DNA of 64,000 bases from the NCBI GenBank assembly GCA_965249765.1, contig CBDFMR010000004.1, positions 62,001 through 126,000 on the forward strand, in the 5' to 3' direction. Position 1 is the first letter of the stretch. Each line of letters starts with the position of its first letter. This stretch comes from CBDFMR01 sp965249765. Lineage in GTDB: Bacteria; Bacteroidota; Bacteroidia; Chitinophagales; Saprospiraceae. The notes under the pieces were generated by a model, which saw only the letters and a program-made list of their open reading frames with translations, did not search any database and had not been told where the DNA came from. This document shows, in pieces, positions 40,880 through 49,082 of the stretch. The translations under genes and the position numbers were made by a program.

Positions 40880-43536
40880 ACCAATTCTGGCTTACAGTAA
40901 TCTTTGCTTTTACGTATAATATAGTCCAAGCCCAATCAAAAATTACTGGAAGCATAGTCGAACACAATGGTGAATCTCTACCAAATTGTATAATTGCTGT
41001 AAAAGAATACAGTTCAGGTAAACATGTTGCACATACCATTTCTGACGAACTCGGAAATTATAGTGTAGTAGTTCAAGATAGTGGAAAATATAACCTGACT
41101 GTTAGAAGTTTAGGTTATGTTCCAAATGAGATGATGGTCGAGATAAAAGAAAATAGTATGACAATACCATTAAATCTTGTTCTTGAAATAAATCCCAATA
41201 TTTTGAAAGAAGTTATTGTTAATGCAAAACGACCTATTTTAATAAAAAAAGACACTATCAAATTTCAAACTGGAGATTTTACAAATGGAACAGAGCAAAC
41301 TGTAGAAGAATTGCTCCAAAAAATACCAGGTTTACAAATTGATAGCGAAGGTACAATTAAGGTAGGTAATCAAGAAATAGAAAAACTTATGGTAGATGGC
41401 GATGACCTATTTGAGAGAGGCTATAAAATTCTTTCCAAAAATATGCCTGCATACCCTATCGTGGAAGTTGAAGTTTTAAAAAACTACTCAAATAATCGAC
41501 TGTTAAAAGGTGTGGAAGAAACTAATAAGGTTGCTCTGAACCTAAAACTTGACGAAAAATCAAAACACATTTGGTTTGGAAATGTTGAGACCAGTATTGG
41601 AAACGATAATTTTTATCAAGTAAAAGGTAACTTGATGAACTTTGGCAAGAAGAACAAATACTACTTCTTGACTAATCTTAACAGTATTGGTTACGATGCC
41701 ACAGGTGATATAGAGAATCTAATAAGACCTTTCAGGATTAATGACCTAGCAAGTATTGGTGATAACCAAAGCGTAAACTCACTTTTAAGCCTATCGCCAA
41801 ATCAACTCAATTTTAAACAAAGTAGAACCAATTTTAACAATGTAGAACTTGTTTCGATCAATGCTATATTCAATCCAATAGAAAAATTAAAGATTAAAAC
41901 ATTAGGCTTTTTCAATTGGGACGTAACCAACTTTGTTAGAAATAGTGTTAATGTAGTAAATATTAAACCTACCAATTTTATCAATACCGAGGACTATAAG
42001 TTGAGTAATAAAAAGCGAATAGCCTTTGGTAAACTAGATTTTATTTACAATATCTCAAAAACCAAAATGCTGGAAGCCACCACAAAATACAATGATGGTA
42101 ATTTTAAGGATGGTTCTAATCTACTCTTTAACGGCATTTCTACCTTTGAAAATTTAAAGCACCAAAACACGCTTCTTGATCAAAAAATAAGCTACACCAC
42201 TAAATTTAAGGATAAAAAAGTGCTTTTGTTGACTGGACGTTTTATTGATGAAAAAACACCACAAAATTATGAAATCAGTCAATTTTTCTATCAAGATTTA
42301 TTTCCAAATAATACAAATACTAATAACGTAGCACAATTAAGCAATAACCAAATGCAATTTGTGGGTATAAACGCCCACTTATTAGACCGCAAAGAAAACA
42401 GACATTTACTAGAACTACAGTTAGGCAATGAATATAGAAATGATAAATTAACAACCACATTTCAAATAGTAGAAGATGAAACGATTTTAGAACAACCTAA
42501 CGGTTATCAAAACCAAACGAACTATAAAGTAAATGATTTATACTTTAAAGGTCAATATCGCTTAAAAATAAATGATTTTGGGTTGATAGGAAAACTAGAC
42601 TTTCATCAGCTTTTTAATCAATTAGAAAACAATAACATTTCATCTGTTCAAAACCCATTCTTCATCAATCCAAGTATTGGCTTTGATTGGAAGATTACCG
42701 ATAAAAACAAGATTGTTTCTTCGTATTCCTACAATACTACAAACGTAAAAATATTAGATGTTTACAGCGATTTTGTGCTGTTGGGTTTTCGCTCATTTTC
42801 AAAAGGAACAGGAAACTTTAATCAACTTGATGTATCAAGTCTGGTTTTGAATTACCAATTTGGGAATTGGAGTGATAGGTTCTTTGCCAATACATTTATT
42901 TTATATAGCAAAAACCATGACTTCTTTTCTACAAACACCAATATAGAACAAGACTTTACACAAGCTGAAAAAATACTGATTGAAGACCGTAAATATTTAA
43001 GTATTAATTCAGAATTAGATTATTACTTTAAGTTTATCAGATCAAATTTAAAATTAGATTTAGGGATTGCAAAAAGTGAGTTTAAAAAAATTATAAATAA
43101 TTCTAATTTAAGTCAAGTAACGTCAAACAATTTTAATTATGGACTTGAAATGCGTTCTGGTTTTAAAGGCATATTTAATTACCACATTGGATCTAAATGG
43201 GTAACGACTGAAATACGAAACACAATAAAATATTCTTTTACTGACAATATCAGTTTTTTTGATTTGTCTTTCGTGTTCAACGACAAATTTGATGTTAAAA
43301 TACAATCGGAGTTCTACTATATTGGAAATTTACAAACCGATAACACCTATTATTTTTTAGATTTTGGCGCACGTTATAAAATGATTGAAAACAAGCTGAC
43401 TTTAGGACTTACAGGTAAAAATCTATTTAATATCGAGAGGTTTAAGAGCATTTCAATAAGCGATATTGGAACATCAATTACCGAATATAGGTTGTTGCCA
43501 AGATTTGTACTCTTAAAAATGGAGTATAGATTTTAA
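40870..43536 (+). CDS. TonB-dependent receptor-like protein paired with GLPGLI protein
   Basis: 888 residues: signal peptide (MQLNQFWLTVIFAFTYNIVQAQ), carboxypeptidase-regulatory-like domain (about 23-105, ITGSIVEHNGESLPNCIIAV), plug (about 115-225, VEELLQKIPGLQIDSEGTIKV, split as VEELLQKIPG and LQIDSEGTIKV, then IEKLMVDGDDLFERGYKIL) and a long beta-barrel with many Asn/Lys/Phe-rich strands, ending LLPRFVLLKMEYRF. The plug departs from classic SusC: it has the 'VDGDDLF..GYKIL' form found in GLPGLI-linked receptors. Overlap with the GLPGLI stop implies coupled translation. The substrate is unknown. The low G+C supports horizontal transfer of the pair. Confidence 0.87.
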   Translation: MQLNQFWLTVIFAFTYNIVQAQSKITGSIVEHNGESLPNCIIAVKEYSSGKHVAHTISDELGNYSVVVQDSGKYNLTVRSLGYVPNEMMVEIKENSMTIPLNLVLEINPNILKEVIVNAKRPILIKKDTIKFQTGDFTNGTEQTVEELLQKIPGLQIDSEGTIKVGNQEIEKLMVDGDDLFERGYKILSKNMPAYPIVEVEVLKNYSNNRLLKGVEETNKVALNLKLDEKSKHIWFGNVETSIGNDNFYQVKGNLMNFGKKNKYYFLTNLNSIGYDATGDIENLIRPFRINDLASIGDNQSVNSLLSLSPNQLNFKQSRTNFNNVELVSINAIFNPIEKLKIKTLGFFNWDVTNFVRNSVNVVNIKPTNFINTEDYKLSNKKRIAFGKLDFIYNISKTKMLEATTKYNDGNFKDGSNLLFNGISTFENLKHQNTLLDQKISYTTKFKDKKVLLLTGRFIDEKTPQNYEISQFFYQDLFPNNTNTNNVAQLSNNQMQFVGINAHLLDRKENRHLLELQLGNEYRNDKLTTTFQIVEDETILEQPNGYQNQTNYKVNDLYFKGQYRLKINDFGLIGKLDFHQLFNQLENNNISSVQNPFFINPSIGFDWKITDKNKIVSSYSYNTTNVKILDVYSDFVLLGFRSFSKGTGNFNQLDVSSLVLNYQFGNWSDRFFANTFILYSKNHDFFSTNTNIEQDFTQAEKILIEDRKYLSINSELDYYFKFIRSNLKLDLGIAKSEFKKIINNSNLSQVTSNNFNYGLEMRSGFKGIFNYHIGSKWVTTEIRNTIKYSFTDNISFFDLSFVFNDKFDVKIQSEFYYIGNLQTDNTYYFLDFGARYKMIENKLTLGLTGKNLFNIERFKSISISDIGTSITEYRLLPRFVLLKMEYRF

Positions 43537-43600
43537 CAAAAGTAAGATGAAAATGGCTTCCAATCGAGTAGACGGCCCCACCAAAATTAATCAATAGAAT

Positions 43601-43935
43601 TCTCCGTCCGCTTGCGGCGGGTGTAGCGTCTTAAGGTCTATCTTTATGAAATGGGCGAAAAAGACAGACACATATTAAAGAGTCATAATAAAAGTTTGCT
43701 ATTGTATAATTTTGTATGTCCAGCCAAATATCGAAGTAAAGTCTTGAGGATGCTTCTCAAATACTAGAGAGACTATTGGGCATTGACTTGAGTGCCAAAC
43801 AATTTCAGAGAGTAAGCGAGTGGTATGGAGCACAGATAGACCCTATAGTACAAGTGTATAATGGCGCGAAGCTGACCCACCGAATGGGGCAAGCATTGAC
43901 CCACCAATGGCGCTGAAGCTGACCCACCCAGAGCA
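43601..43935 (+). mobile_element. Stacked transposon fragments (IS200 left end, transposase piece, IS21-like end)
   Basis: Three remnants lie end to end. An IS200/IS605 left hairpin (CCGTCCGC / GCGGCGG, 43604-43620) is followed by a tnpA start at 43651 (MGEKDRHILKSHN, SLLLYNFVCPAKYRSKV). About 43738-43860 encodes DASQILERLLGIDLSAKQFQ then RVSEWYGAQIDPIV, a transposase fragment perhaps of the ISKra4 type (uncertain). TGACCCACC occurs three times at 23-24-bp spacing (43873, 43897, 43920), the multiple-terminal-repeat layout of IS21-family ends. Confidence 0.6.
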
Positions 43936-44179
43936 GGGGTGTTAACTGTTCAATCAAAGTGGATTTATAATAAGTTCATACTTGACGAAAGCTGAAACAT
44001 GACATTTAATCTTTTGCTGTGCTCAGTATTTGTTTGAGTTTCGGGATTTCTTAAACTGCTTTACTATTTTTCCAAAGTTCTTATCTTTTTTTCTCTTTTC
44101 GGCAACTGTTGAGTCATAATGTTCTAACTTACCAACTGTTTGGGAGGATCAGGCTTATGCCAATTTACCTAATGGGCAT
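43936..44179. other. Non-coding stretch
   Basis: I see no gene, repeat or regulatory signal that I can support here, between the transposon debris and the csp terminator. Confidence 0.4.
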
Positions 44180-44212
44180 AAAAACAAAGACCCGTTAACA
44201 AGTTAACGGGCC
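44180..44212 (-). terminator. Rho-independent terminator of csp
   Basis: Read leftward: CCCGTTAAC-TT-GTTAACGGG followed by TCTTTGTTTTTAT. It lies 24 bp after the cold-shock gene stop. Confidence 0.85.
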
Positions 44213-44235
44213 TATATACTTTCAGAAATTGAATC

Positions 44236-44433
44236 CTAGTGTATCACAGCGACATTCACTGCATTCAATCCTTTTTGTCCTTCTTCAACATCGTAAGAGA
44301 CCTTGTCTCCTTCAGTAATTGAACTACCGTTTAGTCCATTTACATGAACAAAAACATCCTTACCACCATCATCTGGGGTAATGAATCCAAAACCTTTACC
44401 GTTATTAAAAAACTTTACTGTACCGTTACTCAT
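44236..44433 (-). CDS. csp: Cold-shock domain protein
   Basis: A 65-residue single OB-fold protein with both RNA-binding motifs: RNP1 as GKGFGFITPD and RNP2 as DVFVHV. It binds single-stranded RNA/DNA and acts as an RNA chaperone. The start is the ATG at 44431-44433 (MSNGTVKFF), as family length demands; the frame extends upstream but those residues are unrelated to the family. The long untranslated leader implied by the next upstream features would fit cold-shock mRNA regulation, although I cannot place the promoter. It is terminated by its own hairpin. Confidence 0.95.
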   Translation of the reverse strand: MSNGTVKFFNNGKGFGFITPDDGGKDVFVHVNGLNGSSITEGDKVSYDVEEGQKGLNAVNVAVIH

Positions 44434-44514
44434 TGCTAAATAAATATTAAATTTAAACAGGCAGGATATAAGATTAATATCCTCACCTAAAATGTGGAAC
44501 AACGCTTTCATCAT

Positions 44515-44830
44515 GCAGAAAGTTTCAAGTTTTTACACTTTTATCCTAATATGTCAATAAAATAGTACTAAAGAGGGTCTTTTCTGGTCTTAAACTGAAG
44601 CAATCCTTAGGTGTTTGATAAGAATTTTAAGCTTAATAGACCATCCGTCTATTGGACAATTGCGGCTAACTAACTTTCAAACGGTTAAAAAAATACAGAA
44701 TACGGTAATCATTCTTGTAATGTAGGGTGTCCCTACTAGAATACCTGCTACTTCAGCTATTTTGTAATCTAGACTTGTGCAATACGGCTTGCTGGCGCTT
44801 AGCCAACATGCCGTCATAGCGTTATCTGCT
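44515..44830. other. Intergenic region with imperfect 13-bp-stem hairpin
   Basis: It holds GTAGGG-TGT-CCCTAC (about 44722-44736) and a larger inverted repeat ACGGCTTGCTGGC / GCCAACATGCCGT (44784-44814, loop GCTTA, two mismatches) directly after the aqpZ stop. No T-run follows. It may act as the aqpZ transcript end or be an attC-like/repetitive palindrome. Confidence 0.45.
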
Positions 44831-45520
44831 TTAATCATCATTTTCCGGGGAAATATACCTGTAGAATATTCCGGCTAAAATCGCACCTACTATGGGAGCA
44901 ACCCAAAACAGCCACAATTGTTCCATTGCCCAATCACCGACAAAAAGTGCTTGACTTGTACTCCTTGCTGGATTAACTGAAGTATTGGTTACAGGTATGC
45001 TTATTAGATGAATAAGAGTTAATCCTAATCCTATTGCTAATCCTGCAAAACCCTTAGGTGCTTTCGAGTGAGTAGCTCCTAGAATGATTATCAGAAACAT
45101 AAATGTCATAGTAACTTCCGTAACTAGAGCTGAAAGCATGTTATATCCATTAGGCGAATGTTCTCCATATCCATTTGCTGCAAAACCTCCAATTTCAAAT
45201 CCAGATTTCCCGATTACAATAAGATATAATACTCCCGCACCTACAATACCTCCCAGTACTTGTACAACAATGTATGGTAAAAGCTCTTTTTTGTCAAAAC
45301 GCCCGCCTACCCAAAGACCGATTGATACGGCTGGATTTAAGTGACAACCTGAAATATGACCAATAGCATATGCCATTGTTACAACTGTTAAACCAAAAGC
45401 AATGGCAACACCTACAAATCCAATACCTAATTCGGGGTATGCGGCTGCAAGAATGGCACTTCCGCAACCTCCTAATACTAGCCAAAAAGTGCCAATAAAT
45501 TCTGCTACTAATTTTTTCAT
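44831..45520 (-). CDS. aqpZ: Aquaporin Z-type water channel
   Basis: A 229-residue MIP-family channel with six membrane helices and the two NPA half-helices: HLNPAVSIG and TSVNPARSTSQAL. The selectivity-filter His (in GLTLIHLISIPVTN) and the small residues with Arg after the second NPA (NPAR) indicate a water-selective AqpZ rather than a glycerol facilitator. The ATG at 45518-45520 (MKKLVAEFIGTFWLV) is chosen; an upstream ATG adds 20 residues outside the family pattern. It is divergent from an IS4 pseudogene that begins 87 bp upstream. Confidence 0.95.
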   Translation of the reverse strand: MKKLVAEFIGTFWLVLGGCGSAILAAAYPELGIGFVGVAIAFGLTVVTMAYAIGHISGCHLNPAVSIGLWVGGRFDKKELLPYIVVQVLGGIVGAGVLYLIVIGKSGFEIGGFAANGYGEHSPNGYNMLSALVTEVTMTFMFLIIILGATHSKAPKGFAGLAIGLGLTLIHLISIPVTNTSVNPARSTSQALFVGDWAMEQLWLFWVAPIVGAILAGIFYRYISPENDD

Positions 45521-45607
45521 GTTTTGTCTGATTTCACAAGCGTCCAAAATAAAATAAAAAGACATGGAGTTTATCCCCAAACTTAGGGGTACACAAAACC
45601 ATAATCC

Positions 45608-46789
45608 ATGTCTAGGATAAAAATAAGTCTTTTCTCACAACTTTTAGCACTAAATAGATCGGACAATAATAAGCAAGGCAGTAAGAGAGCACGGCACAGC
45701 TAAGTATAGTATGGGGATCGATAGCTGGACACACCTGGTGTCGATGGTATATATGCAACTATCAGGGTCAACATCTCTCAGAGACATATCCCACGGACTA
45801 CGAAGTGCCACAGGCAACTTCATGCACATGGGAGTGACAAAAGCACCCTGTAAGTCATCCCTGAGTTACATCAATAAGCATCGCAGTTATAAGGTATTTG
45901 AGGATATATATTTCAGTCTTTTAGATAGGTTGGAACCATCTATACATAGGCGTCGTCAGTATGCACGACGGCTCAAACGAAAGATATTCATCATGGATGC
46001 CAGTATTATACCCTTGTGTTTGTCTGTATTTGATTGGGCTAAGTTTCGTCCAAAGAAAGATGCCTTAAAGCTACATGCAGTACTTGACTATGACTCGGGA
46101 TTGCCTTGTTATGCTGTGATGACTAACGGCAAGACCCATGAGATCAATGTAGCCAAAGACACTGTATTCCCTTCAGGCTCAGTACTTGTGGTGGATCGAG
46201 CCTATGTAGACTACGAGTGGTTGTTTAATTTGGACAGCACAGGGGTGTTTTTCGTCACACGGCTCAAGTCCAATGCCGATATAGAGCTTGTAGAGCAGTT
46301 CTTGACCAATGCATAAGCACGATCACATCCTCAGTGATGAAGATGTCCATCTCATGACGGGCATTCCACAGCTCTAAGAAGTATCCCAAACGACTTAGGA
46401 TAGTCAAGGTCTATGACAAGCTAAACGATAAGGAGCTTGTTTTGCTCACCAATCATTTGTCTTGGACAGCAGATACGATTTCTCAACTTTACAAGGCCAG
46501 ATGGGATGTGGAGGTGTTTTTCAAGCACCTCAAACAGCTCTTTAGGTTAGGGTCAAAACCTTCGTTGGTAATTCAGCTAACGCCGTCAGAATACAGATGT
46601 GGTGCTCTATGATCGCTTTCCTGTTGATCAGATATCTCAAATCCAAGGCTCAATTCAAGTGGCATTTATCTAATTTGATAGCATTCTTGAGGGTAAATCT
46701 AATCGTCAAGATAGAACTGAGGAAATGGGGCCATAATCCTATTGTAAAACCCACTAAACCTCCTCCTCAACGTTCCCTATTTACAACAT
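45608..46789 (+). pseudogene. IS4-family transposase, multiply frameshifted
   Basis: Pieces of one transposase lie in successive frames: MSRIKISLFSQLLALNRSDN from 45608; HGTAKYSMGIDSWTHLVSMV (just before 45711) through FIMDASIIPLCLSVFDWAKF (first Asp) and SVLVVDRAYVDYEWLF (second Asp) to 46316; SYPKR-like then LSWTADTISQLYKARWDVEV and FFKHLKQLF (catalytic Glu in the Y-R-E-K block) in another frame; and RVKTFVGNSANAVRIQMWCS through the C-terminus in a third. At least three frameshifts make it non-functional. Terminal repeats were not resolved. Confidence 0.85.
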
Positions 46790-46911
46790 AGGCATGGTTG
46801 ATTTCAAAATACGCCTTTCTCATGCCTTAAACCTTTGATTCTCAGACCAGATCTTTATCAACTAGATTTATTTTGGACAGGTGTGTACCTTGGTAACATC
46901 AAAAATGGGAG

Positions 46912-47336
46912 TTATGGGATAAAGAGATGATAGATATGGGGATTCTTTTTTTTAACGATTCAGTAGATGGTTCCAATGTTTCTAGCTATCATATTGAGGC
47001 TGGGATAGGCTACGAATACGTCACTGCTAAAAACTATGATGTCATAAACTGGAGTTCGACTTTAGCACTGTATGATCTACTTATTACCAATTATCCTAGT
47101 CCTGCTAGTAAGTTAAACAGGCTTGTTGTCCTTGATAAGGTTGTAGGCGCAGCAACTGCCTTGAAAGAACTGTTGAAGCTTAATGAAAGTCAATTTTTGA
47201 AAATCCATCTTTATTACGCAATAAAGGGAGATTTTGAAAAAAGCTAAACCTCGACACTCATAAGACTTCCTTGGGAAAAGTTGTGGAGTTAACCGCCAAT
47301 CAGAAAGAGAAGGACTTCTTAATGTCAAAGATATAA
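46912..47336 (+). pseudogene. Remnant of an ECF sigma factor with TPR-like C-domain
   Basis: From LWDKEMIDMGILFFNDSVDG through SSYHIEAGIGYEYVTAKNYD, INWSSTLALYDLLITNYPSP and ASKLNRLVVLDKVVGA the sequence matches the C-terminal domain (DUF6596/TPR-like) of large ECF-type sigma factors, in which 'ALYD.LL..PSP..ALNRAV' is characteristic. Sigma regions 2 and 4 are absent. After a stop at 47247 the family ending (ELTANQKEKDFLMSKI) continues in another frame to about 47336. So it is a decayed 3' fragment left next to an IS4 pseudogene. Confidence 0.65.
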
Positions 47337-47399
47337 GGTGAATATGAGGCAAGGTTGCCTTGTAGATTTTCTCTATTATTGTGACAGAAAGTAAGGAGC

Positions 47400-48350
47400 A
47401 TGAAAATCAGTGGTTTCACAATGGCCAAAAACGTGGACAAACTCTACTATCCCATCCGGGCTTGTATAGAGTCTGTTTTGCCCATAGTGGACGAGTTTAT
47501 TGTAGCAATGGGGGACTGTGATGAGGATGACAACACAAGATTAGAAATCGAGAAGATCAATTCATCGAAAATAAGGATCATAGACACAGTATGGGATCTA
47601 GACGGATACCCCAATGGCACTGAGAATGCCCATCAGACCGACTTAGCCAAGGAGGCATGTACTGGAGACTGGCTATTTTATTTGCAAGCGGATGAGGTTG
47701 TTCATGAGAAGTATCTTGATACAATCGTGAAAGACTGTCAAAGGTTCTTGGAGGATAAGATGGTAGAGGGTTTTCTGTTTAATTACGTACATTTTTGGGG
47801 AGATTATGATCATTATCAATCTGCTCATGGATGGTATCCCAAGGAGATCAGGATAATAAGGAACAGGAAAGACATTCACTCTTGGGAGTCAGCACAGTCC
47901 TTCAGGAGGATTCCTAATTTCGATTATGTCAATTATCGACAGCAAGACAATACCTTTAAGCTCCATGTAATAGAGTCCAATGCTTACATATACCACTACG
48001 GATGGGTGCGACCGCCACGATACATGCAGAGCAAGCGCAAGTCTTTGGAAACCATTCATAAGGGGAAGAAGGTCGTGGATGAGGCTTACGCCAAGGAAGA
48101 TAATCTATTCGACTATGGATCGATGAAATTGTCGAAAGTTTTCAAAGGCACTCATCCGGCGGTCATGGAAGAGTGGATAGAAAAATTTGATTGGGGAAAC
48201 ATACTCTATCACCAAGGTCCGATACCAACAAGTCGACCTAAGTTCAAGCACGAAAAATTCAAGTATCGAGTTTTGACCTTTATTGAGCAAAACTTGCTTG
48301 GTGGCAGACATTTATTTGCTTTTAAGAATTATATAAAGTTGCCAAGATAA
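47400..48350 (+). CDS. Family 2 glycosyltransferase
   Basis: A 316-residue GT-A fold enzyme. The N-terminal ISGFTMAKNVDKLYYPIRACIESV followed by VDEFIVAMGDCDEDDNT, quoted in parts, is the nucleotide-sugar-binding beta-alpha unit; the DxD-like motif is FYLQADEVVHE (about residues 96-106, where QADE stands for the metal-binding acidic pair). A Trp/Tyr-rich acceptor region follows (HFWGDYDHYQSAHGWYP). It has no membrane helix, so it is cytoplasmic or peripheral and probably acts on cell-surface glycan or lipid-linked sugars. It is followed after 23 bp by an unknown gene on the same strand. Confidence 0.85.
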   Translation: MKISGFTMAKNVDKLYYPIRACIESVLPIVDEFIVAMGDCDEDDNTRLEIEKINSSKIRIIDTVWDLDGYPNGTENAHQTDLAKEACTGDWLFYLQADEVVHEKYLDTIVKDCQRFLEDKMVEGFLFNYVHFWGDYDHYQSAHGWYPKEIRIIRNRKDIHSWESAQSFRRIPNFDYVNYRQQDNTFKLHVIESNAYIYHYGWVRPPRYMQSKRKSLETIHKGKKVVDEAYAKEDNLFDYGSMKLSKVFKGTHPAVMEEWIEKFDWGNILYHQGPIPTSRPKFKHEKFKYRVLTFIEQNLLGGRHLFAFKNYIKLPR

Positions 48351-48373
48351 TTCCTCGTATTCTAATTCATAAT

Positions 48374-48847
48374 ATGATGAAGCCTGCCACAGTAAAGGAA
48401 CTCACAGAAGAGCTCAGCCGTAGATCTCCCAAAGAGCTTCTCGACATATGCTTGAGACTATCGAAATTTAAGAAAGAAAACAAAGAATTGCTTTCCTATT
48501 TATTATTTGAATCGGATGATGTGATGTCTTACATAAATGGTGTAAAGAGAGATGTGGATCAGCAATTCGAAGAAATGAATAAGCAGAATTATTTTTACAT
48601 TAAAAAAAGAATCAGGAAAATTCTACTAAATATAAATAAGCACAATAGATACACCCAGAACAAAGAAGCAAAGGTTGAGTTGCTAGTATATTTTTGCAAG
48701 AAATTAAAAGCATTCCAACCTTCCATTTTTCGTAGCAAGGCCCTTAGTAACTTGTATAATCGACAGATAGTCAATATAGAAAACACAGTAGCTTCACTCG
48801 ATGAAGATTTACAGTATGATTATAGCTTAGAATTAAAGGAGCTGTGA
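48374..48847 (+). CDS. Hypothetical protein (157 aa)
   Basis: An all-helical, highly charged cytoplasmic protein (VKELTEELSRRSPKELLDIC at the start; a Lys/Arg-rich centre around IKKRIRKILLNINKHNRYTQ). No signal peptide or catalytic motif. It may be translated with the upstream glycosyltransferase (23-bp gap). It looks like a conserved protein of Bacteroidota, but I cannot name its family or function. Confidence 0.65.
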   Translation: MMKPATVKELTEELSRRSPKELLDICLRLSKFKKENKELLSYLLFESDDVMSYINGVKRDVDQQFEEMNKQNYFYIKKRIRKILLNINKHNRYTQNKEAKVELLVYFCKKLKAFQPSIFRSKALSNLYNRQIVNIENTVASLDEDLQYDYSLELKEL

Positions 48848-49082
48848 AAATATTGGATTACCCTAGTCCTAATTCCGATTCTTTGTAGTGTCGCATAGAC
48901 TCGTGGTTTACCCTGATTGCCTTCCCGTGTATTCTACCAATTAAATGTATTAATAGACATTAACTTAGTATACATTAAAATTATTAGTAATTTTAGTAAC
49001 ATTCTAAGCCGATTCCAAAATAGAATATAGATTCTGTCTTGAAGGGTATGTGCTAATTGTTATAGAAAACTTCTACTCCAAA

